Below, piece after piece: positions 1-12,300 of a DNA stretch of 64,000 nt; the first letter of the stretch is position 1; each line of letters begins with the position of its first letter. The stretch covers positions 186,001 to 250,000 of the forward strand of contig BCIG01000021.1 in the NCBI GenBank assembly GCA_001599915.1, read 5' to 3'. The notes under the pieces were generated by a model. It had not been told where the DNA came from and did no database searches. It saw nothing but the letters and a program-made list of their open reading frames with translations. The position numbers and the translations under genes were made by a program. The DNA is from Symbiotaphrina buchneri (taxonomy: Eukaryota > Ascomycota > Symbiotaphrinales > Symbiotaphrinaceae).

Positions 1-2447
1 ATCTTCTGGTTTTGGGATAACAACGCATGCCATAGTTTCGAGGTAGAAGTGTTCTTGGCCGCCCATGCGGGCGACACCCGTAAAAACATGATCTGCATCC
101 TTGAAAGCAGCTTCTGGGTCGCCATTCTTGATAAACTTGTAATGGCTGAAATAGCTGTCGTGTTCGATAGCTTCCTCTATCGTAAAGATGGCTGGAAGTT
201 CCTCGTAGTCTACCTTAACGGCGCGTGCGCCTGCAGCTGCATGTTGCGCGGAATCTGCTAGAATGAGTCCAATTGGTTGTCCCGCTGTATAAACTTCATC
301 GACGGCGAAGAAAACTTCGTCCCGAGAAGGAGCTCCCCACCAGTTGGCATCGGCGGAGGGGAGATCAGAATGATTGACAAAATCAACTACACCCGGAAGT
401 TCCAAGGCGGGAGCATAATCGATGTTCAGTATCTTTGCATGAGCTTTGGTGGACAGCACCAAGCAGCCGTACAGCTCATTCTTCTGCACAGGAATGTCAT
501 CCGTATACTGAGCCTGGCCGGTGCACTGCTTCAGTGCAGCGACGTGTTCATGGGGCTTTCCAAGGATTTGTTGTTGGTATGCTACCGTCGAGTCATGATC
601 TTTCTTGCCGAAAGATATTATTCTTTCAATTTCACCAATAGCTTGCGCGTCGAGATCTGCTTCTGTTACCTGCAATTCCGCAAGCACTTCGTGATAGAAC
701 TTGTAAAAGAAACTGAATGCAAGCGACTTCCGATAGATTGCCATGCCTCCCGGCACGCCGAACCTTAGGTTGAAGTCTTCTTCCAAGGCGTTCATTGTGC
801 CTTCCAAAGTCGCAGGATCTGTCCATTTCTTTCCGATAAGATATGCTTGAGCTTTTTTTGCGGGGATCGTAACAGGAGCCATGCCCCCATAGATCAAATT
901 AACGTTCTGCACAACATGCTCGTCGTCCAAGGCAACTCGGAGAGCGGCGTTGACTATGGCGATGTCGTCATCCTTCCGCTTCGCCTGTTTGTAGGCTCGC
1001 ATGTATTCGCCTTTATCATTTGTGACAGGAACACGAATGCTGGCAATGATCGCATCTGGATCAAGGGCAGTAGCTCGGTAGCCCTTGAAGAACTGAGACA
1101 TAGGAATTTCAGTTTCGCCTCTCACCGATTTAGCGAGGAGGATTGCATTAGCAGCCATGAATACAGGGTTGAGATCGGAAATGGGGGATGCAGTGGCCAG
1201 GTTTCCTGCAGGAGTGCCCACATTCCGGATCTGCCTTCCAGCAAAATAGCGCAATTGCTTATGGATGGCGGCAAAGACCTGCCCTCTCACAGGACCATAG
1301 TGCTCTTCTGCTTCCTTGGCGATGTTCTCCAAATCGGTCAGGGTGACATTTCCTCCAATTTCAAGATGGTCGTCATGGAGCGAGTATTGCCGCAACTCAT
1401 GAATATCACCAACGAAAACCGAGGCAGTGTATTGCATGGCCTTGAACTTGATCTCAATCTGTGTTTCGGTGCTTCCTCCAATAACCTTTGCCCCTGGATA
1501 GGCGCTCTTGATCTCTAAGAGCTGTTGCAGTGTCACTGGGCGAAACCACTTCTTGCGCTTGTTTCCGAAGGCTAATGGTTTGAACTCATGTTTGCGTAGA
1601 GCGGTGGGAATATGAGCTCCGTGTCTGGCTTATACTCAATGAAACCCGGGGGCGTGAAGCTCTTAATCGGTTGGTCTTCGAACGTGCCATTACTGCCGTC
1701 TTTGCAGCAGGCACCGTCTATTTTGCGGCTACCGCTGTCCATACAGCAACCAGAACCTCCGTTCTGTTTCGCCATGCCGCAGCTCCTCTTGTTACTGAAC
1801 GTCTGCGCCGCGTCCAGGATAGGACGGTAACCAGTGCATCGACACAGATTGCCATCGAAAGCCTCCTCTACACGGTGTTCCGATGGATCGGAGTCATTGC
1901 GCAGGAGGGCATACATGCTCTGTTGTTGGAAGGGTCAGCTCTCCATGATAGCAACGGACGGATGTTCTAACCATGACGATGCCTGGTGTGCAGAACCCGC
2001 ACTGGCTCCCATTGCCCTTAGCTATCCGCTCCTGTACAGGATGAGGCTGCTTGACATTCCCTATCCCCTCAATGGTGATGACATGCTTTCCGTCGACGCT
2101 GACCAGCGGGGCTAAGCAGGCATTGACGGAAGCATGGTAAATCTTTCCGGTCGTCGGGTTGTATTGGGATACGACCTCAAAAAACTTCAGCAAGGCAACG
2201 TCCAACGGCTTGCTCCACTCACCACCGTGCATGCTCCACATCCACCCTCGGCACAGCCCAGCTTCGTCCCCGTAAGCCCAACTCCTCGCAGATATTCGAG
2301 CAACGTAACCTCCGGGTCGGCTGTATCTAGCACGACCCTGGTGCCGTTCAGATAGAAGCGCAGAGTATCCTCATACTGGGCGGTAACCTTGGCTAGAGCA
2401 TCGGTGGTCTCATAAGAGACAGCCGGCTCTACAAGCCCTGGAGCCAT
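1..2447 (-). CDS. XDH: Xanthine dehydrogenase (N-terminal part, runs off left edge)
   Basis: Xanthine dehydrogenase oxidises hypoxanthine and xanthine to urate in cytosolic purine catabolism. The start at 2447 leads into a plant-type 2Fe-2S domain with Cys ligands in CAEGGCGAC (residues 65-73). The second Fe-S domain follows with QCGFCTPG and CRCTG, then [18 protein letters not shown] and the FAD domain with [20 protein letters not shown]. The molybdopterin domain then begins ([15 protein letters not shown]) and continues past position 1. Introns are 2176-2222 and 1920-1971 (minus strand), and both restore conserved sequence. The frame then slips by one base near 1601-1606: IFPP should continue as ALRKHEF, but that peptide lies in the next frame. 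From there the reading is clean to the window edge. No GT-AG pair explains the slip, so it is a base-call error or a real frameshift allele. Identity is very secure. Confidence 0.93.
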
Positions 2448-3413
2448 GTTGGCGAGGGTCTGGCCGAAGTTTTCAATAATATTGTTATATACGGGCGCGT
2501 ACGCAGGTAGTTGCAGTCCTCTCTCCTGGAGTCGGGTTGGATGGGACTAGGGAGAAGGCTCGTGAGGGGCCGATCTGTCCTCGACACACATAGTACTGGA
2601 GCAATGGAGTTGGAGTGCGGTTCGGATGGGTGGCGGTAAGATAAGGCAAGACAGGAAGAGCATTAAGGAATCGCAAGCTTGTCAAGGCGGTCGAGGCCTT
2701 GATTAAGGGAGTTACTTCGTTGCATTTCAGCTTGACAAACAGCGATGATGTATCTGTACCCCGTTATCAGCAAAGAGTTAATCCAGCCCCTCTGATTGGC
2801 TAGTGGGCGCTATCAGGAGGTACAAACCACGCTATCAAACGAAACGGTGACCATCTACCCCCAAAACCCCCAATCACTGGCTACGAAGTAGGTAGACATA
2901 CCTCGGCGCTCGTCGGGTACGGTACAAACTTCGGTGGAGAACGAGGAAGACGCAATGGAAAAACGTCGTTAGATCTTTACGACAGAACTGACAACTGATG
3001 ATTTCGGTGTCCAGCATGATGCTTTGCTGGGGATTCGTACAATAAGGTACCTTACTCTGTGTGCGAGGTCCCCTTGTCTCTGTACCTTACGAGATAAGGT
3101 GTACCACTAGTTTCGTACTTGCACCTTAAACCAGTTAAGCTTATCCCGATCGCGATACAAAGCAGATCCCCGGATATTTGGAGATCCGATCACTCGGCGT
3201 TGTCTTTCCCCGGCCATCCCCAGTGACAAGCTCCTAAGGTACCTACCTACCTAAGGTACTTTATACGAAGCAGATTACCCGTATATGTGCTCCGTAAGCT
3301 GAGGTCCCCTTTGAATGACGAACAGAAAGGTGTAAGAAGCATCATCTTAAAGGCCCAGATGACTAAATCGCCAATCCGGCATATAAAATCCGACCTTACT
3401 CGACACCGGCGCC
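2448..3413. other. Intergenic, divergent promoters of XDH and ADP-ribosylglycohydrolase
   Basis: No gene is seen. A GATA-factor-type site (AGATAAGG) lies near 2637, about 190 bases upstream of the XDH start, which fits nitrogen-controlled purine use. Several AGGTAC/TACCT runs occur, the clearest at 3233-3262. Short open frames here have no recognisable content. Confidence 0.6.
3233..3262. repeat. TACCT/AGGTA pentamer run
   Basis: Overlapping AAGGTACC and CTACCTACC units, one of many such runs found in the gaps between genes in this window. Confidence 0.75.
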
Positions 3414-4542
3414 ATGCCTTCTACTGCGCAGGTCAGTTCCCGCATCCGGGGTGCTATCATCGGCCTCGCCGTGTGCGATGCTCTGGGAGCCCCCGTCGAG
3501 TTTCACCGGCGAGGCGCATTTCCCCAGGTCACCACCTTCCTCCCCAATGCCAACTTCAACACACCTCCCGGGTAGTAGTTCTTCTCTCAATTGCACAGAT
3601 CGATAGCTAACAGGTCTCCGCCGCGTGCTGTAGCGCCTGGACGGACGATACTTCAATGACATTATGTCTTGCATCTGCACTGATAGAGACACAAGGGGCC
3701 TTTGACCCCGTCGTGCAACTGCGCAACTACCTGGCGTGGTTTATGAAGGGGCATCTGTCCTCGATCGACCGCTGCTTTGACATTGGTGCAGCAACCCGCA
3801 CGGCACTAACAATCTGGGACCGCTTTCTCCGACAACCTTCAACCGGGATCCCAGAAAAGACACGGATGATCGTCGACGCGCAGGCAGAGATAGACGTGGC
3901 TCTAAACAACTGGGACTGCTGTGGGAACGGTTCCTTGATGCGCATTGCGCCTATTGGGCTTGCATGGTGGCCCCACAGAGAGACAGCCATGCAATACGCT
4001 GCCAAGGAGTCCGGTCTAACCCATCCATATCCCATCAACGGAGAATCTTGCGTCGTCTACACCTCAATGATCGTCTCAGCTGTTCATGGCGACAGCAAGG
4101 AATCATTGGCCAACCTAATGGGGACGTTTGACTCCAAAGGAAGAGCCCTTCAGGAACGGTTCCAGGGGAGAGATGCTGTGTCGAAATGGAAGGCGGTAGC
4201 CCCGGAGCAGATCAGCAGCAGCGGCTTCGTTGTTGACACGCTTGAAGCTGCAATGTGGGCATTCTTCGTTACTGAGACCTTTGAGCAGGGTGCCATTACA
4301 GTAGTCAATTTAGGTGAGTGGCCTCGCTCCCCCCCGACATTCTGCCGGTCAACTGAAGCAAGTCGGTCATAGGGGATGACGCCGATACCGTCGGCGCAGT
4401 CTATGGCGCTATTGCTGGGGCCTTTTATGGACTAGAAGCTATTCCAGATGGATGGATTAGGGGCCTGCAGAAGTTACATGTCATTGAAGGCATAGCCAGG
4501 AGCCTTGCTGAACTCGACCTGCCGAAGACCGACACTGGGTAA
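3414..4542 (+). CDS. ADP-ribosylglycohydrolase (DraG/ARH family)
   Basis: The family removes ADP-ribose from proteins or small acceptors using a two-metal Mg or Mn site. The model starts at ATG 3414 ([26 protein letters not shown]) and has introns 3572-3633 and 4314-4372, giving 335 residues, a usual length. The family metal-binding motifs are both present once introns are removed: WTDDTSM at about residues 54-60 and [17 protein letters not shown] from about residue 280. The conserved ..[12 protein letters not shown] block lies between them. The stop is TAA at 4540-4542. No signal peptide is seen, so the enzyme is probably cytosolic or nuclear. The substrate cannot be told from sequence. The family call is secure and both splice joins keep frame. 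Confidence 0.88.
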
Positions 4543-5490
4543 GAGGTAGATCGCATTGGACCGATACATCATCAGAAGCCATTTCATTCGAACTATCAAT
4601 GATCTGCAAGCGCCGTCACTTCACCGAGGACCAATTATGAGAACCCGCTGCCGAAGCAGGCTCCACCCTTGACGCTCTCATCCCGCAAAACAATGTTCGC
4701 AGGGAATGCATGAGCTGGAAGGAAACAGCGAGTAACAAGGAGTGCTGTAACAAAAAAAGAACCGACTCTCCTGTGACAACGACATCATGGATTACATTTT
4801 CATGACAGAACCACGAAAAGTTCTTGGGTAAGTAGGTCAGGAAAGTCGCATGCTGCACAGATACAGAATGAGTATTCGGGGACCCACGAATGCCACATTG
4901 ACGTGATATCACTGTACGGAGGAAGGCCTGACCACCAGAGACCCTGAGACCCAGCCTACCAGAGGGCACTGTCCGAAACTCTCCACAACACTCCTTAGGT
5001 GAGCGCTGCATTGCCAGTCCATACCTATTGGGCTCCTAAAACCTGAGCGCGACACTTCCCGAAGGAAAGTAATTTCATCTTGCAATCACACTCGCTGTGA
5101 TCGCCGCGAGTGAGTAGTCGCAGATTAAAATCGTAACATTTGAATATCAAAATATCATCATTAGACAGCCCATCATTCACAAATGATAGCTGTCCAGACT
5201 TCTCGGATTGTCCAGCTGCAGTGTAGGAACAGCCATACGGATGGCATTGTACAGATAGCGGGTCGTAGAAATGTCAATAGCATATTTAACATGCATCGTA
5301 TGCCTGCAAATAAGTGTGCAAGTCAGAGGGCGAAGGAGATGCTCCGAGCATACTGTCACAGTCCAGACTCCGAAGCTCGAAATGGATGTCAATCAGGTGA
5401 GCGCCAGGTCAGGGACTCATAGGCGGCGCTTTCAAACCAAAGCCGATTTCATCAATGATCAGGTTCAAGGCGGCGGTTCAGATTTTTGGG
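4543..5490. other. Intergenic region between convergent genes
   Basis: This stretch lies between the 3' ends of the glycohydrolase and the KH-protein gene. The short open frames on both strands (for example 4616-5011 minus and 5183-5573 plus) have no conserved content. I see only probable 3' untranslated sequence. Confidence 0.5.
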
Positions 5491-7409
5491 TCATGCTGTG
5501 CCGGGCGGTTGCGGTTGCTCACCTTGGCCCTGGCCTTGCTGCTGTTGTTGAGCCATGGCAGCATACCACATAGCGACGTAGTTCTGGTAGCCGCCATACG
5601 GCGCATAAGGATCAGAAGCATCAGTGGCCTGGGAAGTGGTCATGTCACCAAGTTGCTGCATTCCCGCACTTTGTTGGCTATACTGCTGTGTTTGTGAGTA
5701 GGACTCATTGTATGCATCACTCTGACGCCCTCCACCGCCACCCCCGCGGTTCTTTTGTTGCTATGCAGCGGTCAGCGCGAAAGTTCTGGTAAGATGCCTC
5801 AGGATGTACCATACCACTGCATCTACTTTGTCCCATATTGCTTTCTTGGCTAGGTCGATTGCATTGCGCGATCCAATCAGGCCAATTTCGCGTTCAATAT
5901 CCTGACCAGATGCTGGAGAAACATTGACCTTGCATCCAGAAGTGTTCTGGATATCCCTTATAGTTTCACCGCCTACCAAGGATCAGTCATCGAACTGGGA
6001 ACCTGCGCGCGCAGAGAGAATGTGGAAGCTATACCTTTGCCAATAATCATACCTACGGTTTCTGAAGGGACACGGATGGAATCATTGATCTTGTCTCCAC
6101 CTCCAGATGCAATATCGCGCGGCGGATCTCGTTGAGGCGGGCCACTCGCCAAGCTCTTTGTGTCGCTTTCAACAATTTCCATGATGAGATCCTTGGCTTT
6201 GGATGCAGCTTCAGGGCTTCCGATAAGATTCACTGGGCGCAGACCGTTCACACTCTTTGATTCTCCAACGATGTTTACATGACAGCCACTCCGTTCTTGT
6301 AGGTCTCGAATGGTCTCCCCCCCACGTCCGATGATCAAGCCAACTGTTCTATCAGGGACCATGATTTGCATGCTGTCTTCACCATCCCGGAGAGCTGGTT
6401 GATGGCCACTCATACCACGGCCGGTGTTAGCGCGGCTGCGATCCACCTGGGGCACTTCCAGCTTCGCTGCGCTGCCGTTCTCGTCAATAATGCGGTAGAT
6501 CTTAGCCTTTGCTTCGGCTCTTGCTGTACGACTACCAGTGATCTTGCAGAGCCGTGTAGGGCCGGTGGCATCGGGACCGGTAATGAACTGCACCCGTGTG
6601 CCTGTTTCAGTCTCCACGCGTCTTAAATTCTCGCCTTGCCGCCCGATTATCAATCCCACTAGAGATGAGTCGATCGTGATTGTCTCTACGTTATCGCTGT
6701 CCCCATTTCGTGGAGGAGACCTGTCACCGCGAACGCCGAAACCTCGGCCAGGCGGCGGTGAGAGTGGGTCACCTAGCCTCCCTCGAGGCCCGGGGGAGTA
6801 GGATCTGTCACGACCATATTCCCTGCGACCACGGTCGTCCCTACGCTCGTCACGGTAAGGGTTGTAGTTGTCTCTGAAGCGAGTAGGCGGAGGGGACCGC
6901 GATCGAGAGCGAGAAGGACGATAGCTTCTTGCGCCCAGTCGTGGGTCGCTGTCACGGCTAGGATCTGTTCAAACACCGCGTCAGCCACCCAACACCCAGC
7001 TGCGACGATGCGGCGGACAAAGTCATACTGGAATTGCTTCGGCCGTCATATGATAGACCTTTCTCTGCAGCGATGCCCCTCGCTTTAGCGATGGCGTCGG
7101 CAATGCTGACAGAGCCCGAATTAACGGGTTTGATGTTGCTCAAGTCCAGACTTCCAGAGCTAGTAGGCTGCGGTAGAGCAAAACCGGACAGCGATGATGG
7201 TGGGGTCGAAGCGGATATGATGCCGGAGAACGCTTGCGGCAGTCCGGGCTGTGGAGCGGCTAGATTTGCTTGGGAAGGCGTTCCTCCCGGCCTCTGGGCG
7301 GCTGCACAAACTTTAGCAATTACCTCAACCAAGTGAAAGAGGCCACAGAAGGCCACTGCTACTGACCCAAAGCTGCGAGGATTGAAGTTATGTTGGCCTG
7401 TTCAGCCAT
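5491..7409 (-). CDS. Triple KH-domain RNA-binding protein (FUBP/KSRP-like)
   Basis: This is a nuclear or cytoplasmic single-stranded RNA/DNA-binding protein of the far-upstream-element-binding type. Five exons (introns 7302-7366, 6965-7028, 5973-6034, 5761-5814) give 557 residues. The N-terminus is MAEQANITSILAAL, followed by a Pro/Gln linker and the motif PVNSGSVSIADAIAKARGIA. An Arg/Ser-rich stretch (SYRPSRSRSRSPPP) comes next. Three KH domains follow with GXXG loops GRQG, GRGG and GKGG at roughly residues 195-260, 300-370 and 398-465. The tail is Gln/Gly-rich and ends near QPQPPGTA. The third intron cuts directly through the GKGG loop. The KH architecture is certain; target RNAs are unknown. 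Confidence 0.92.
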
Positions 7410-7704
7410 TGTCGTCGTCAACAACTCTACAGTCGCTAGACAGCTCTAAACCATTACAAGCAACTAGCGGGGCAGCCGGATAGGAGAGGGCAAGCAGTAT
7501 GAACGAGACAAAGCTAGCCCGATGGGCAAAGGACAATCAGACGAAAGACGGTTCTCTGACAGACGTGCTCAAGGCATGATCACGATATTCGTTGTGAAGC
7601 AAGAGCAAGGTCGATGAGGAAGAGCAGATCGAAAAAGCAAAGCGCCTGTGGAGGACAAGAGCCGTGAGGAGTTTCTTCTGGACGCACTCTGTAAAGGTAT
7701 TGTT

Positions 7705-7735
7705 GGTAAGGTAAGGTAAGGTAAGGTAAGGTACC
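7705..7735. repeat. (GGTAA)5 tandem repeat
   Basis: Five head-to-tail GGTAA units run into GGTACC, upstream of the KH-protein gene. This is an expanded form of the AGGTA/TACCT pentamer seen in other gaps. Confidence 0.85.
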
Positions 7736-8023
7736 TGGCTTTGACCTTTTATTACTGCGTGTCATACAACGCTAAGGTAGTACACAGGGGAAGGGGTACC
7801 TACGCAGTACACTAAGGTACCTACTTAAGGTGAGGCAGCAAAATGTCAAAAAGAGATATTTATATAAAGTATCATGAACTCTCGAAAAGTTGGTAGATAG
7901 GGGAACGGGATGTCTTCTGCCAGTACCAGACGGCTAAGAAACGAATCAGATGGACTGCTACAGGAATGTCATCAGTGACAGGTAAAGCGACTCTTCGAAG
8001 GTCAAGCAAAGGGCTTTTGGAAT

Positions 8024-8110
8024 AGATAGGTACCTTACCACGTAGGTATAATAAGGTACAGGAGAGGTACGGGCCTTACCTAAGTACCTAGGTACCTTAC
8101 CTTAAAGGCC
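8024..8110. repeat. AGGTACCTTAC-type pentamer cluster
   Basis: Dense AGGTACC, CTTACC and TACCTAGG units on both orientations, interspersed with AT-rich sequence. Confidence 0.7.
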
Positions 8111-9396
8111 TTAAAGCGAGTCGCGTGTCAACGACATCTCTATGACCTGAGGCATTTGCCATTATTATTCAGATGTTCGCAATCCAGTCCAGTGCTCATC
8201 AACGACATCAAGCTGAGCTCTACTCGGCGGTGCAGTATGTACTACTGTTGTGATATTCCGTGCAGCAACTTGCTTAATTGTCTGAAATTGTGGATCATGC
8301 ACAGCATTTGGAAAATATCATGGCCAGCTAAGAGACCTTGACCTCCCCTAGCGGCGCTATTGCAATGCAGTCATTACGCCTCCTCTGCTATTGACGTGTA
8401 TCTGATGATCTTCACTATGCCTGATCTGCGGAACCCATGCATTACCGATTGATATGTTCTGGATCCCTTTTGTCGTATAATTGCACCTCTCACCCAGTGC
8501 AATTCACTTCATATTCTCTTTTATTCTGCGAATCTTGATCCACAGATGGCTCACCATGATGGCTAGGATTCGGAGATCATATTCCCTGCTCACAGAACCA
8601 TCACCGGTCCTTGGAAGGAAGCGGCTGGCCTTCCGCACGATCAATGATGCTCACAACTTGCACGGCGGTGTCTGCTTATGTGGGATAACATTGTGTGCAA
8701 ACCGGTTGTATAACTCGCCAGAGATGTCTTGCCAAAGCTGACAGCTATTGGGCATATTGATTGAATGATAATCATGGTTCGTCAGCACGGCCGGTGTATG
8801 GAGGGCCGTATTTCACTTCTCATGTTCTGTGCTGCTAAACGTTTCTGTTCTTTCAATTTGATCAATGTTCCAGAACATGTCTGACATAAGGAGTGAAACA
8901 AGATGATTGAATGTGATGCGTTGCCATTAGACAGAGCTGCGAACCTCCCTCCCTCGCAGCTTAAGGTGATGGTAGGTCTTGGTCGTTGGTGCAGGGTTTA
9001 CGGCATTCTCCAACATAGCAAGCTCAATATCATACTGCTGTGAATGTTGCTAGCACCATGCACTGGTTCCTATCGGTTCTACTTGTGTTGTGTGAAAGTG
9101 CTAAGTTTTCTTTCACTGTCCTACCCGCTGAGACGTGCTCGCTTGGTGGACATCCTCACCTTCAGCGATCTAGAGGCCTCTACTGACCACCATTAGGGTA
9201 TGGACACAGAATCTGTCATATTCTGTTCTGCACCAAGCTCTGGTGGATAGCTCAAACGTGCTTCGACCGCTCGGTGTTTCTGTGTTGCTTCTTAATAAGG
9301 CTTTCTCTTTGCATTCGAAGCAGTAAAAAGTTCTCTTTGACATATTTGTTCTCGATCACGAACTTTCATTGAACTCTTGAGTCAAAGCTTTTGAAG

Positions 9397-12300
9397 ATGG
9401 AGCAATCTGGGCATGTAGAATCGAGCGCGGGTGTACAACCTGTCGCTGGCGCTGACAACGACCAACATGGTCATGACACGTTTTACGACGACAAAGATCG
9501 AGTTCCCAACCCACAACACGGTCTCACGGAAGACGTGATTTCTGATCCACCCGAAGACACACACGACGTGGCGGAGATCACGACACAAGATAGCACGACA
9601 GCATCCCAGGTGGCTTCAGACACAAGCGGTAGCATTCAGAGGGTTCAGGCCTTTCTAGGATCAAGTCTATTCAGCTTTCCTGAGCACACTCAAGCCGCCT
9701 TGGACGTGGTAGACGGTCGACTTTTTGTCTCTCTTATTTACACCATGCCAGATACACCTATATCCATCGTCCGACTGTTGGGGCCTGTGGATACTCCTCC
9801 AGATTGGGCAAGAATCCTTACGAACGAAGATGCTAGGCGTGCTATCCAACAGCAATACACCTCCGCACTTCAGCCGGGCCGGCTCGCCTTGGACGTTGCA
9901 GAGAGCCAAGTACACAACACTGCTGTGACCGTCTCCGGCTCAGTAGCGAATCCTGTCACGAAGCCTTCTGAGGCTTCCGTACACGAAACGTTGCCCGTAC
10001 AAGCCGAATCACCTGAAGGTTCGCTTGCCGCTAATGGCACAGACGAAGAAGAGAAGCCATCCCGAAGAAAGAAGAAGAAGAAGAATAGGAAGAACAGAAA
10101 CAAGCGCAAAGCTACATTCTCAGAGGTGGAAACTCAGACGCAGCCATTGCCGACGAATGAGGTAATGCATCTTCAGCTTCATTCCAATTAATCTGCAGCT
10201 AATATAAGGTCGTAGGATAATAATTCGGGGGATCGCACTCGCTCTATATCGTCAGTGGCTTACACCACAGATATTGAAGCTACTCAAGTTCCGCAACGAA
10301 GTGTATCCGTCCAACCAGTAAGTCATCGGTTCCATCCGGTTTAGTCCGAACTAAAAGAGTTTTCCTAGAATGATTTGAGTCCCGGCGAAAGCACTTCAGA
10401 CCGTCAGAGACGCACAGAACCACTCCTACAGACTGGATTTGATACGGAAGAGCAAAAGAGTGCGGCTGGAGACAACTCTGACACAGTCCAAAAAGTCATC
10501 GAGGCTGGCAACAACTTTCAGGAAAGTCTTGAAACAGGCGCCAATGGCGGAGATGCATCTGCTTCCGAACAGAGCACTAAAGAACTTCTGTTCAGGAAAA
10601 CGCGCTCTCACCGTGTGTCCAAATCCCTCACTCAAGCCGAGTTGTCCACTTATAACGAGGAACAAGAAACGCTGGAGGCGGCAATCGAAACATTGAAGAG
10701 ATCCCCCCCGCCTCTGACTTTGGACGAAGCCCGCAGCAAGCGTGCGACTGCCCGACGTGAACGGGCTGATAGTATAGACTACATTCGCAAGAGGACTGCT
10801 TCCAGAGAGTCGTCGAACGCGGCTGCTGCTTCTCCACCTTTGTCTCTGCAGAGTACGTTGCATCTTGATACTTCCAGCCTCGGTCCTTATGAGTCGCCCT
10901 TCAGTGCTACACCGGTCGAGGAGTCGGACGCTCAGGTCTCTGCAGTACAGCAACTCGTACATGATGGGCCATCGACACCTGGGCTCAGAGTTTCCTCGCC
11001 TAGCTTGGGCTCTACATCTATTGGCGCGTCCAAGACACTTTTTTCGGCAAGTGCTAAGTCGTTAGATACGCTTCATGGCGCCAACTTACTGCTTCCTGCT
11101 ACTGCCCATAGTGCCGCAGAATTTGGACTTGATCCTATCTCTGAAAAGATTGAACGTTTCGATCCTTCCGCAAAGGAAGTGGAAAGCGCCTCTTCTATAG
11201 CGTCGACGCGATCGACAGAACAACTGGAACGCTCTGACAGCCCCAATGCATCCGTGGCACCTTCACTTAACCCGCAAGCCAATGCCTTCGTACCGACGAC
11301 TGGTGTCTCTCAGGATACCAACGAGGGGTTGCCGCTTGGTAACGCGACGCTCAAAGACGCGGAAAACGATAGCGAGTGGCAAACGGTCACTCGCTCCATC
11401 AAGGCACAGAAGAGGAAGGTTACCACGAGAGTCGAAAATCCTCCTACGTCAAGTCCAAAGAAACGGGAGCGCCCCGACCCAGTAGCTTTGCCACTCAGAC
11501 AAAATGTTGCGCAGATGTCCGACCTTGAAAGCGGAGCGGTCAAAGATGAAGGGGCACTTCTAATGGAACGCTATGATGCCGACTTTCCGGCTCTGCCCTC
11601 GTCGAAATCTCTCCACTCTGAAGAGATCGACGTTCAGGCGAGGGCCAAGCTGCAGCATAACAATTATTCTATGATTGAGCGAGCCTCCACGACCCCGAAG
11701 GGCCACGCTACATCTGAGCCAGAGAAGACATCTGAGCCAAAGAAGACATTTGAGCCAGGGAAGACCCATGAGCCAGGGAAGACATCTGAGCCAAAGAAGA
11801 GATCTGAGCCAGAGAAAAAATCCACTAAACACAACAACACCATATCACCCGTAGTGGACTTTAGAACCGAAAAGGCAGAGACTGGTCGACGGGATCCGCC
11901 AGGTAGCAAGGTTGTCTCGGCAAAGTCAACCCCAGACGATGGGCATGATTCGACACGCCACCACGACCCAAGTAATGTCGACAACTCCCACAAAGGGCCG
12001 AGTGCGTCATCCCTGCGAAAGGAAGAGAACAAAGATATCCAGAAAGATGAACAACCCACCGGTCAAGCAGGCGGCGGTGAACATGCCGCCATTCCAGAAT
12101 TAATCAGGCATGCCAAACCTGTCGCTTTGGAAAATCCGCTACTTTCATTGACTGAAAAACTCCTTATTTACCATTCACAAAAGAATCCTCAGTCGGTGTG
12201 ACTGGAAAGGAGATTTCTCCTTCCGAGCTAGAAACCGAACAGCTAAGTTCTGTCCAGCAGGGAAAGAGGCGTTTTGAAGGCGGCATCTCTTCCGAAAATA

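Larger units (their letters stand above)
7410..9396. other. Long gene-free region with GGTAA/TACCT repeats
   Basis: About 2 kb separates two divergent genes. No open frame with recognisable content was found; 8156-8341 and 8481-8741 are short and unconvincing. There are five tandem GGTAA copies at 7705-7735 and further AGGTA/TACCT runs at 7796-7832 and 8024-8110. A heat-shock-element-like TGTTCCAGAACATG occurs near 8866. The region probably holds two promoters and 5' leaders, or an unrecognised non-coding transcript. Confidence 0.5.

Noticed and set aside
4616-5011. Minus-strand 131-residue open frame
   Set aside because: No recognisable motif, no sign of splicing partners, and it lies in the gap between two convergent genes where 3' UTRs are expected.
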